DNA from: Acidobacteriota bacterium
Lineage (GTDB): Bacteria > Acidobacteriota > Terriglobia > Bryobacterales > Bryobacteraceae
Direction of reading: 5' to 3'
Length of the DNA stretch: 7,272 nucleotides
Assembly (NCBI GenBank): GCA_026394095.1
Contig: JAPKYY010000242.1
Coordinates: forward strand, 1-7,272
This document shows positions 1 to 5,258 of this stretch, one piece after another. A model generated the notes under the pieces. The model was not told the origin of the DNA. It did not search any database and was given only the letters and a program-made list of their open reading frames with translations. Positions within the stretch are counted from its first letter, which is position 1, and each line of letters starts with the position of its first letter. The position numbers and the translations under genes were made by a program.

Positions 1-884
1 CCAATCTCTTCCACCGAAAGAGGGTTCACGAGCAACCCCGCATCTCCAGCGACCTCCGGCAGCGCCGACACATTCGATGTCAACACCGCTACCCCGTTTG
101 CCATCGCCTCAAGCACCGGAATCCCAAACCCCTCATCAAGACTCGGAAACGCAAGCACCGCCGCTCTCTGATACAAAGCCGCCAACTCCGCATCGCTCAC
201 ATACCCCAGCACCTTCACATTCGGCGGCAAGTCCCGCAGCATCGTCTCGGCTTCAAACCCCGCGCTCCCCGCAATCCACAACTGCCACTCCGGCCCCAGC
301 ACCTCAAAGCCCTCAATCAACCTCCGCGTATTCTTTCGCTTCTGCACCGCCCCAACACTCAGCACGATCTTCTCTCGCTCGCCCACTCCCCGCACAACAG
401 CAGGCATTACAACTCCATGAGGGATCACCCTCACTCGATCCGCCGGATAACCCAGATACGAAACTACCTGCGACTTCGTAAACTCCGACACCGCAATGAT
501 CAGATCGCTTCGCTCAGCTGCCTCGCGTGCCTGCTCTGCAAAGCGGTCCCGAAACTCCTGAGTTGAATACTCGCCACTCAAAACAAACAGGTCATGAAAT
601 GTACTGACCATCTTTGCTCTCCCACGACGAGGCAGACGTTGGTTGAGTCCATGAAACACATCCACGCCTCTTGGCCCGGAATCGAGCAATAAGCGCTTCG
701 GCCAGGGTGCCCGCACCCAACGGTGCAGACGATAGTATCGACGCAGCCTTGGCCCTTTGTGCAGTCGCACGAGGCCATCCATTAAGTGCAGAGAGTACTT
801 AGCCACCCCACTCAGCTCTTTACCCACTGAATAGGTTGCATCAACTCCGATTATTGGATCAACGTTTGGGCCTCGGTCTCGCAC
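1..884 (-). CDS. GT4-family glycosyltransferase, C-terminus cut off by the window edge
   Basis: A continuous minus-strand frame (codons on positions 3-5, 6-8 and so on) stays open from a stop at 900-902 to the left edge, giving about 294 residues. It reads as a GT-B fold, GT4 (glycosyltransferase group 1) enzyme, which moves a sugar from a nucleotide-sugar to a glycan or lipid acceptor at the inner membrane or in the cytosol. Visible signs are an N-terminal IIGVDATYSVGKELSGVAKY block, STFHDLF near residue 95, VIPHGV, the nucleotide-binding VGAVQKRKNTRRL block (R183/K184), and the EX7E motif in DEGFGIPVLEAM (E251, E259), followed by LPEVAGDAGLLVNP. No ATG lies before the conserved N-terminus, so I chose GTG at 884-882. 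This overlaps the end of the preceding gene by 34 bases, with a weak GAGA upstream. The start is uncertain; the family call is firm. Only the last few dozen residues should be missing. Donor and acceptor cannot be told from sequence. Confidence 0.88.
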   Translation of the reverse strand, partial: MRDRGPNVDPIIGVDATYSVGKELSGVAKYSLHLMDGLVRLHKGPRLRRYYRLHRWVRAPWPKRLLLDSGPRGVDVFHGLNQRLPRRGRAKMVSTFHDLFVLSGEYSTQEFRDRFAEQAREAAERSDLIIAVSEFTKSQVVSYLGYPADRVRVIPHGVVMPAVVRGVGEREKIVLSVGAVQKRKNTRRLIEGFEVLGPEWQLWIAGSAGFEAETMLRDLPPNVKVLGYVSDAELAALYQRAAVLAFPSLDEGFGIPVLEAMANGVAVLTSNVSALPEVAGDAGLLVNPLSVEEI

Positions 885-1705
885 ACGTTCTCGAAGGGCT
901 TATTCTCCCACAGACCAGCTTCCACCTCATCGAGCAGGGAATCGAGATGCCAGCCATTGCTTTCGCCAAGCTCCACTGAAGAGATCGTGATCTGCAGCTC
1001 AACAGAGCTGCCTCGCGCAACTGCCTTCAGCCCAATATCGTTGGCCACCTTGCGCAATGCTGTCTGCAAACTGATGCTGCACCGGTCCGGGCTCAACACC
1101 GCAAAGCGCCCGCCTCCGAAGTAAGCCGTCAGATCCACCTCGCTTGAAAACGCCCGCATCGCCTCACCCAATTCAACCAGCAGCCATTCCTGTTCATGCC
1201 GCCCGCAGAGCTCTCCAACAGCATCGAGGTTGGTCAATTGAAAATAGGCGCAGGCCGCAGAAGGCACCGTAGTGCCTCGCCGCCGCAACAAACGGCAATA
1301 CGGCTCGCCCAATTGAAGAAAGCCGGTAAAGTTCAGCAGCCCCGTTAATTCATCGCGAACACTCATCCGCCTTAAACCGTTCGCGATACGGTTGCGCTCC
1401 ATCGCGCATCGGATGGCTCTACCCAATGGCGTGCAGTCCACCTCGTGCTTCACCAGCACATCCTGTGCGCCTTCCTGCATCAGCCTTACGGTGAGCGTGG
1501 GGTCTTCTGCATTGAGCAGAATAATCACCGGTGCATGAGGCGCAGCAGCCTTGAGCCGCTGATTCTCGGCGTCGCATAGCTCAAACGGGCTCAGCCAGGT
1601 GTTGCCGTTCTGCAGTTCTTCCAGTTCACCAAGCGCATCGCGTAAAAAACTCGCATCCGCCAGGTTGTCTTCAAGCAATAGAATTCGGGTGTACTTCTTG
1701 CGCAT
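851..1705 (-). CDS. REC-GGDEF protein with both domains degenerate
   Basis: 284 residues from ATG at 1705-1703 (a TTG two codons earlier is possible; neither has a clear ribosome site). The N-terminus (ILLLEDN, acidic pocket E12/D13) and the block ending in GAQDVLVKHEVD (K86) are receiver-like. However, D13 to K86 is 73 residues, about 20 fewer than in CheY. The beta2-alpha2-beta3 part is absent, and the phospho-acceptor Asp position seems to be W37 in TWLSPFEL. The usual Thr/Ser of the switch is N65. A GGDEF domain follows: DELTGLLNFTGF at about 118, a central block reading YFQLTNLD instead of FLDLDxF, then GGGRF (197-201) instead of GGDEF, and SEVD where the inhibitory RxxD would be. It should therefore neither be phosphorylated normally nor make c-di-GMP. 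The domain is otherwise full length (VELQITISSVE, then VEAGLWENK near the end) with no frameshift, so it looks like a maintained non-enzymatic protein. It lies in an operon between the sigma-54 activator and the glycosyltransferase. Confidence 0.85.
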   Translation of the reverse strand: MRKKYTRILLLEDNLADASFLRDALGELEELQNGNTWLSPFELCDAENQRLKAAAPHAPVIILLNAEDPTLTVRLMQEGAQDVLVKHEVDCTPLGRAIRCAMERNRIANGLRRMSVRDELTGLLNFTGFLQLGEPYCRLLRRRGTTVPSAACAYFQLTNLDAVGELCGRHEQEWLLVELGEAMRAFSSEVDLTAYFGGGRFAVLSPDRCSISLQTALRKVANDIGLKAVARGSSVELQITISSVELGESNGWHLDSLLDEVEAGLWENKPFENVCETEAQTLIQ

Positions 1706-1741
1706 TCTCAAAAGGAAAGTGCGCGCCTGAAGCCTTTATTC

Positions 1742-2797
1742 TCAGGCTTCTTCGCCCAGTTCGTATTCTTTGAGCTTTCGGTAGAGTGTCGTCCGGCCGA
1801 GTCCCAACAACGAAGCGGCCGTCAACCGGTCTCCCTTCGTATACTCCAGCGCTCTCATGATCGCCTGACGCTCCAGTTCCGCCAGGGGCACAACCGGTAC
1901 GGGCGCAAGTGCGGGTGCTGTGGCTGCACCACTCGAATACGAGAACGAAGGTGGGAAGCTCGGGGTCGATGCATCGGGATAGTTAATAGGTTGTGCAAAA
2001 GCAGGCGCTGGCGCGGCCATCGGTGCTCGACGCTGCAGTGCATTAACCACACTCGACGGCAGATCCCCTCGATGAAACGAGGGCCCGGAGTTTACCGCCA
2101 GCATGTGCTGGATGCAGTTCTCGAGCTCACGCACATTCCCCGGCCAGTCATAGCTCAACAGTGCCTCAAGCACTTCCGGCTCCATCCCCTGCATCCGGCC
2201 ATAACGCCTGAGGAAGTGCGCAACCAGATGCGGAATATCCTCACGGCGATCCTTCAGAGGAGTAAGCCTCAAAGTCACCACATTCAGCCGGTAGTAAAGG
2301 TCGCGGCGGAAGTTGCCCTTCTCTACTTCCTTTGCCAGGTCCCGGTTGGTCGCCGCAATCACCCGGAAGTCGGCTCTCTTCTGAGACAGGCCACCCACCG
2401 GGCGATACTCTTTCTCCTGCAGCACTCGCAGCAGCTTCGCCTGCAGTTCCAGCGGCAACTCACCAATTTCATCGAGAAATGCCGTGCCGCCATTCGCCAG
2501 CTCAATCAAACCAGCCTTTGAATTGTTTGCCCCGGTAAAAGCACCCTTCACATACCCGAACAACTCGCTCTCCATCAGCGGCCCCACCATCGACGAACAA
2601 TCGATAGTCACAAAGGGTCCGTCGTGCAAAACGTCATGGATCGATCGCGCTACAACTTCCTTGCCAGTACCCGTCTCGCCAAGCACAAGCACGGGCCAGC
2701 GGCATCGCCCCAGCTTGTCGATCAGTCGCTGCAACTGCAGCATTCGTGGCGATTGGCCAATCAGAACTTTGAGATTTTCCTCGAGTGATGAACGCAT
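1742..2797 (-). CDS. Sigma-54 enhancer-binding protein without N-terminal sensor domain
   Basis: 351 residues from ATG at 2797-2795, preceded by a good ribosome site AAAGGTG (2806-2812, 8-base spacing). A TTG start 13 codons upstream is open but has no such site. The AAA+ domain begins almost at once: LIGQSPRMLQLQ, Walker A GETGTGKE (40-47), ESELFGYVKGAFTGA with the sigma-54 contact loop GAFTGA (85-90), Walker B TAFLDE (105-110), the arginine-finger region NFRRDLYYRLNV, and the sensor II block DWPGNVRELEN. A Pro/Ala/Ser-rich linker of about 45 residues leads to a Fis-type helix-turn-helix (ERQAIMRALEYTKGDRLTAA, then LGRTTLYRKLKEYE). It should bind upstream activator sites and use ATP to open sigma-54 promoters. 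Most relatives carry a receiver, GAF or PAS domain in front; this one has about ten residues, like PspF, so control must come from a partner or from expression level. The degenerate REC-GGDEF gene about 36 bases downstream is a natural candidate partner (inference). Confidence 0.95.
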   Translation of the reverse strand: MRSSLEENLKVLIGQSPRMLQLQRLIDKLGRCRWPVLVLGETGTGKEVVARSIHDVLHDGPFVTIDCSSMVGPLMESELFGYVKGAFTGANNSKAGLIELANGGTAFLDEIGELPLELQAKLLRVLQEKEYRPVGGLSQKRADFRVIAATNRDLAKEVEKGNFRRDLYYRLNVVTLRLTPLKDRREDIPHLVAHFLRRYGRMQGMEPEVLEALLSYDWPGNVRELENCIQHMLAVNSGPSFHRGDLPSSVVNALQRRAPMAAPAPAFAQPINYPDASTPSFPPSFSYSSGAATAPALAPVPVVPLAELERQAIMRALEYTKGDRLTAASLLGLGRTTLYRKLKEYELGEEA

Positions 2798-2805
2798 AGA
2801 GACTA

Positions 2806-2812
2806 CACCTTT
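2806..2812 (-). promoter_or_regulatory. Ribosome binding site deciding the start of the sigma-54 activator
   Basis: On the minus strand AAAGGTG ends 8 bases before ATG at 2797. It supports that start over the TTG at 2836, whose upstream bases show no purine-rich site. Confidence 0.6.
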
Positions 2813-2836
2813 GGGGTAGTGGGCCGAGCCAGCCAA

Positions 2837-2850
2837 AAATCTTCAGATTT
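2837..2850. repeat. Short AT-rich dyad upstream of the sigma-54 activator gene
   Basis: AAATCT-TC-AGATTT is a perfect 6-base dyad with a 2-base centre. It lies in the 87-base gap between the end of the RlpA gene and the start of the activator gene. It could be a protein-binding site or a chance AT-rich palindrome. It is too weak and lacks a GC stem for a terminator, so transcription from rlpA may run on into the activator operon. Confidence 0.25.
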
Positions 2851-2884
2851 ATTTCGCCTGAGCTGCATATTTTTTACAGTGCTT

Positions 2885-3544
2885 CTAGGGTACCTGACGC
2901 GTCACAAATCCACGATGCCCTTGATCACGTAATTTCCGCGCAAGCGCATCTGCTTCTTCGCGGCTTCCTTCGCCGGCTATCACCCGGTACAACACGGGGC
3001 TTCCCTCTTTCTCCACCACACGCACAGGTTTCACAACTCGTTCCACTTCTTTCTTCAACGCTTCTGCTTTCAACCGGTCTTCCGATGCTGCGATCTGCAC
3101 ACCATACTTCTCCACCACTTCGCCTCTTGGAGCATCGATCACAGTCAGCTTCACCATCGCAGTCCCTGGTCCAATCATCGCGATCTCTTCAGCCGCTCTT
3201 CGTGACAGATCAATGATGCGATCACCAACGAATGGCCCCCGGTCAGTGATCCTCACGTTCACTCTTTTGCTGTTGCTCTCGTTCTCAACTCGCACCCATG
3301 TTCCGAAGGGCATCGTGCGATGCGCTGCTGTCTTCTCGTTCATGTTGAAGACTTCTCCATTGGCACTCGTGCGCCCATGATAAGGGTCTCCATACCAACT
3401 GGCAATGCCTCGCTCCGTCTCACCAATCTTCACTGCTCTCACATTTCGTTGCGGAGCTTGCGGCACGCTCTTCGCTGCTTTATTGCGAGAGCACGAAGAG
3501 GCCATCACAAGCGCAAAGCCAATAATGACAAGTGTCCGAAGCAT
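2885..3544 (-). CDS. rlpA: RlpA-like septal/peptidoglycan lipoprotein (DPBB plus SPOR)
   Basis: 219 residues from ATG at 3544-3542, with AAAGGCG about 9 bases upstream. The N-terminus is a lipoprotein signal: basic MLRT, a hydrophobic run, then MASSC with the lipidated Cys at 18. A double-psi beta-barrel follows at about 46-136: GIASWYGDPYHGRTSANGE, the AAHRTMPFGTWVRV block with its conserved His (75), and RITDRGPF with its conserved Asp (101) followed by RIIDLS. RlpA proteins cleave or bind glycan strands that lack stem peptides; the conserved His and Asp of the barrel are kept here, so lytic activity is plausible. The C-terminal part (about 145-216, YGVQIAASEDRLKAEALKKE to GHRGFVTRQV) fits a SPOR repeat, which binds denuded glycan at division sites. 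Length is typical of a short RlpA. It reads away from a divergent control region, and its end lies 87 bases before the sigma-54 activator gene on the same strand, so partial co-transcription is possible. Confidence 0.92.
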   Translation of the reverse strand: MLRTLVIIGFALVMASSCSRNKAAKSVPQAPQRNVRAVKIGETERGIASWYGDPYHGRTSANGEVFNMNEKTAAHRTMPFGTWVRVENESNSKRVNVRITDRGPFVGDRIIDLSRRAAEEIAMIGPGTAMVKLTVIDAPRGEVVEKYGVQIAASEDRLKAEALKKEVERVVKPVRVVEKEGSPVLYRVIAGEGSREEADALARKLRDQGHRGFVTRQVP

Positions 3545-3565
3545 TATCGATATCGCCTTTCATCT

Positions 3566-3595
3566 CCAAAACAATTTTACTTGTAAATGTTTTGG
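3566..3595. promoter_or_regulatory. Nested palindrome in the rlpA leader/promoter region, operator-like
   Basis: Outer arms CCAAAACA (3566-3573) and TGTTTTGG (3588-3595) are perfect inverted repeats around a 14-base spacer. The spacer holds a second dyad, TTTAC-TT-GTAAA (3576-3587), centred one base away. On the minus strand the inner part contains TAAAAT (3579-3574), a fair -10 element for rlpA, although no good -35 is found 16-18 bases upstream. An operator overlapping the rlpA promoter is the simplest reading; a leader hairpin is the alternative. Confidence 0.4.
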
Positions 3596-3628
3596 CCTTT
3601 CTGCCTGCTCTCAACAAGCATTTTTTTC

Positions 3629-3657
3629 TTGACATTATTTGCGAAAGACTTTATATC
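3629..3657 (+). promoter_or_regulatory. Sigma-70-type promoter for the Lys/Ala/Pro repeat protein
   Basis: A perfect -35 TTGACA (3629-3634), a 17-base spacer and a -10 TATATC (3652-3657, 4 of 6 matches) precede the gene. The expected transcript start is near 3664, giving a leader of about 50 bases. The -35 follows an A/T run (3621-3630) that could act as an UP-like element. This is the best sigma-70 promoter in the window. Confidence 0.65.
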
Positions 3658-3666
3658 TGAAGCACT

Positions 3667-3687
3667 GAGTCCTCCTCGCGGGGACTC
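3667..3687 (+). promoter_or_regulatory. Leader hairpin right after the predicted transcript start
   Basis: GAGTCC (3667-3672) pairs with GGACTC (3682-3687), extended inward by one T-G and one C-G pair around a five-base loop. The 8-pair stem sits within a few bases of the predicted RNA 5' end and about 27 bases before the start codon. A 5' stabilising stem, as in several highly expressed bacterial mRNAs, is the likely role; a regulatory structure is possible. Confidence 0.45.
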
Positions 3688-3714
3688 AAATTGATGTTAG
3701 GGAGAATGATTCGA

Positions 3715-3897
3715 ATGAAGAATGCAACCAAGGCAGTAGCAAAGAAAGCCGCTCCGGCAAAGAAGGCCGCTCCGGCCAAGAAGGCCGCTCCGGCAAAGAA
3801 GGCCGCTGCTCCGGCAAAGAAGGCCGCTCCGGCCAAGAAGGCTGCTCCGGCAAAGAAGGCCGCCCCGGCCAAGAAGGCCGCTCCGAAGAAGAAGTAG
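3715..3897 (+). CDS. Small Lys/Ala/Pro repeat protein, histone H1-tail-like
   Basis: 60 residues: 27 Ala, 21 Lys, 8 Pro, and one each of Met, Asn, Thr and Val. After MKNATKAVA it consists of eight KKAAPA-type units, the fourth with one extra Ala, ending PKKK and a TAG stop. I chose ATG at 3715 because GGGAG (3700-3704) is 10 bases upstream; in-frame ATGs at 3694 and 3706 are worse placed. It resembles the disordered C-terminal tails of eukaryotic histone H1 and bacterial H1-like proteins (AlgP, HctB and Acidobacteria/Planctomycetes KA-rich proteins), which bind and compact DNA through charge. It has no folded domain, so it may be a free-standing DNA- or RNA-binding tail. The gene is real rather than a repeat artefact: it has a promoter, leader and terminator, and synonymous GCA/GCC variation keeps the frame. 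The opposite strand also stays open, as expected for such repeats. Function is inferred from composition only. Confidence 0.82.
   Translation: MKNATKAVAKKAAPAKKAAPAKKAAPAKKAAAPAKKAAPAKKAAPAKKAAPAKKAAPKKK
3739..3888 (+). repeat. Tandem 18-base repeat encoding KKAAPA units
   Basis: Eight near-identical units of form GCM-AAG-AAG-GCC-GCT-CCG (M = A or C) run head to tail. The first codon follows the order A, A, C, A, A, C, A, C. Unit four carries an extra GCT, so spacing slips by 3 bases and the frame is kept. Such arrays expand and contract by slippage, so copy number probably differs between strains. Confidence 0.85.
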
Positions 3898-3908
3898 TTT
3901 TTCGGTTG

Positions 3909-3922
3909 CGCTCGCAAGAGCG
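3909..3922 (+). terminator. Small GCAA-loop hairpin after the repeat-protein gene
   Basis: CGCTC (3909-3913), loop GCAA, GAGCG (3918-3922) lies 12 bases past the stop codon. A T-rich stretch (CTTTATTTATT) begins only after a further 7 bases, so it may protect the mRNA 3' end or act as a weak first terminator before the stronger hairpin downstream. Confidence 0.4.
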
Positions 3923-3930
3923 TGCGATCT

Positions 3931-4821
3931 TTATTTATTAACCAAACTGGGCCCCGAGAAATCGGGGCCCTTCTTCTTGCTCAAAATCAAAACATCGAAG
4001 CTCTCGCCAAACGAAAAGAGCAGAGTTCTGAATTGCATTTCACCCAATGAATTCAGGCCTTCCAGTACATCAGGCCCCAGACCCAGCATCGAAGCCCTCA
4101 GGCTCTCAAACGATTCCACTCTCCACCCGGCCTCTGTCGCTGCATCGATCACGGCATCCCAGTCCACATGCGCAGTGATATCTCTCTTGCCCGGCTCGGC
4201 CAGCACCTCGTCACTGGCTACATGCTTGCGATAACTCATCAACGACCCACTCGCAAATCTTGCTCTCTCAAGTTTTCGATAGCCATAGTCGATAAGGATG
4301 TAGAAGCCTTCTTCGATCGCTTCATACGCTTCATGAAGATGCTTGCTCACTGCGTTGCGCACCTCGCGCACATCCTCAACAGGTCCATGCGGCCACCAGA
4401 CAAATCGTTCCTCTCGACGCTCAACCTTAAGCATCACATCGCCCTCATAGACATCCACAGGCATGGCATCGATCAATTCGTTCGAAAACAAAATTGCATT
4501 TTGTGATTTAGGAATTTGCTGCCCTTCTTCGACACTGCGATAGACACCATCACCAAAGCTTGTGCTCAGCTCGCAACGCCCTGCCCCAATATCCACAAAG
4601 CAAGCAAAGCCCGGCATCAGCTTCTCTGCAACTGCTCTCACATATGCGCCAAACACGGGCTGCAACTGCGATGCCGTGAAGAAGTCCCCATCCTTGCCAA
4701 AGGGCTCTCCGCGGTAATACCCAAGCCGCTCATCATAGAGAGCCATCTCCATAAACACAGAGAACGGAATCGGGCCTTCCCTTAAGATTCGTTCTGCGAT
4801 TTTGCGTTCGAGCTCACTCAC
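3931..4821 (-). CDS. MidA/NDUFAF7-type SAM-dependent methyltransferase, compact form
   Basis: 296 residues from GTG at 4821-4819 (no nearby ATG would keep the conserved N-terminus; the ribosome site is weak). The order of conserved blocks matches COG1565: EGPIPFSVFMEMALYDERLG (15-34), GKDGDFFTAS, the SAM-binding loop VDIGAGRCELS (76-86), ILFSNELIDAMPVDV (110-124), ILIDYGYR, and a KRDITAHVDWDAVIDAA block. NDUFAF7 methylates an arginine of a complex I subunit; bacterial members are mostly uncharacterised, so the substrate here is unknown. It is shorter than the usual 350-390 residues. The glycine loop to SNELIDA distance is about 35 residues instead of roughly 60-70, so the segment that normally carries the acidic ribose-contacting residue is very short (E98 or E99 may replace it). 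Its last codons carry the terminator of the converging repeat-protein gene. It starts 17 bases from a divergent gene. Confidence 0.88.
   Translation of the reverse strand: MSELERKIAERILREGPIPFSVFMEMALYDERLGYYRGEPFGKDGDFFTASQLQPVFGAYVRAVAEKLMPGFACFVDIGAGRCELSTSFGDGVYRSVEEGQQIPKSQNAILFSNELIDAMPVDVYEGDVMLKVERREERFVWWPHGPVEDVREVRNAVSKHLHEAYEAIEEGFYILIDYGYRKLERARFASGSLMSYRKHVASDEVLAEPGKRDITAHVDWDAVIDAATEAGWRVESFESLRASMLGLGPDVLEGLNSLGEMQFRTLLFSFGESFDVLILSKKKGPDFSGPSLVNK
3949..3980 (+). terminator. Strong intrinsic terminator for the repeat-protein gene
   Basis: A perfect 9-pair stem, GGGCCCCGA (3949-3957) with TCGGGGCCC (3962-3970), closed by a GAAA loop, is followed by TTCTTCTTG. Orientation fits the plus-strand gene ending at 3897. 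It lies inside the last codons of the converging methyltransferase gene (its KKGPDFSGPS tail), so one sequence is both coding and terminator. Confidence 0.7.
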
Positions 4822-4831
4822 AAGCTATAGT
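4802..4831 (+). promoter_or_regulatory. Promoter giving a probably leaderless mRNA for the SnoaL-like gene
   Basis: A -10 TATAGT (4826-4831, 5 of 6 matches) lies 7 bases before ATG at 4839. A weak -35 TTGCGT (4802-4807) is 18 bases further up, inside the first codons of the divergent methyltransferase gene. Transcription would start at about 4838-4839, on the start codon, and no Shine-Dalgarno site is present. Confidence 0.5.
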
Positions 4832-4838
4832 TTCGGGC

Positions 4839-5258
4839 ATGAGATTGATTCTTGTATTGGCCTTCGCTCTCTCGCTCTCTGCCGCAAGCGAAGAAGCTGC
4901 TATCAAAAAAGTCCTCGACGATCAGGCCAAAGCCTGGAATCGCGGCGACATCAACGAATTCGTCAGTGCCTATGAAAAATCCCCCGCCATCACCTTTGTA
5001 GGGAAAAACGTTTCCCGTGGCTACGACGGTGTGCTCACCCGCTATCGCACCAACTATCCAGACAAGCTTCATATGGGCACGCTGCTCTTTGAAGAGGTCG
5101 AAGTAAAGATGCTCGGTAAGGAGCATGCACTCGTCATCGGCAAGTTTGTTCTCGATCGCACGCAAGCCGGCGGTGGCCCAGCTTCGGGCCGCTGGACTTT
5201 GATCGGCCACAAAACCAAAGACGGCTGGAAGTTCATCCACGACCACACCAGCAACTAA
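4839..5258 (+). CDS. Secreted SnoaL/NTF2-like (DUF4440-type) protein
   Basis: 139 residues. The N-terminus MRLILVLAFALSLSAASEEA is a short Sec signal, probably cleaved around residues 16-18, so the protein should act in the periplasm or outside. The mature part has the NTF2-like cone-fold pattern of SnoaL/DUF4440 proteins: AAIKKVLDDQAKAWNRGDIN, then EFVSAYEKSPAITFVGKN, the RGYDGVLTRYRTNYPD helix, and final strands in which RWTLIGHKTKDGWKFIHDH closes the pocket. The family includes enzymes and pure binding proteins; the catalytic residues are not conserved across it, so no reaction is assigned. Members in Acidobacteriota are numerous and mostly unstudied. It diverges from the methyltransferase gene, and its TAA stop (5256-5258) shares bases with the TAG stop (5255-5257) of the converging lipoprotein gene. 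Confidence 0.88.
   Translation: MRLILVLAFALSLSAASEEAAIKKVLDDQAKAWNRGDINEFVSAYEKSPAITFVGKNVSRGYDGVLTRYRTNYPDKLHMGTLLFEEVEVKMLGKEHALVIGKFVLDRTQAGGGPASGRWTLIGHKTKDGWKFIHDHTSN

Noticed and set aside
77..481. Plus-strand Pro/Ser-rich frame at the left edge
   Set aside because: It is antisense to the well-conserved glycosyltransferase motifs and has the low-complexity composition typical of a shadow frame.
1991..2521. Long plus-strand frame opposite the sigma-54 activator
   Set aside because: It covers the AAA+ and linker codons of a clear gene on the other strand; no recognisable domain or ribosome site.
3594..3608. Possible sigma-54 promoter (TTGGCC then TGC) in the rlpA/repeat-protein control region
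   Set aside because: The GG and GC doublets are 11 bases apart instead of 10 and the surrounding consensus is poor; the nearby sigma-70 promoter explains the plus gene.
3739..3888. Tandem repeats as a CRISPR-like array
   Set aside because: The 18-base units are contiguous with no spacers, encode protein in frame and have no cas genes nearby.
3651..3917. Minus-strand open frame of Phe/Ala/Gly repeats opposite the Lys/Ala/Pro gene
   Set aside because: It is the shadow of an 18-base repeat that is stop-free in several frames. It has no promoter or ribosome site on that strand, while the plus strand has all signals.
4818..5246. Minus-strand frame opposite the SnoaL-like gene
   Set aside because: The plus strand has a signal peptide and NTF2-like pattern with a promoter; the minus frame has no start signals and would overlap the methyltransferase start.
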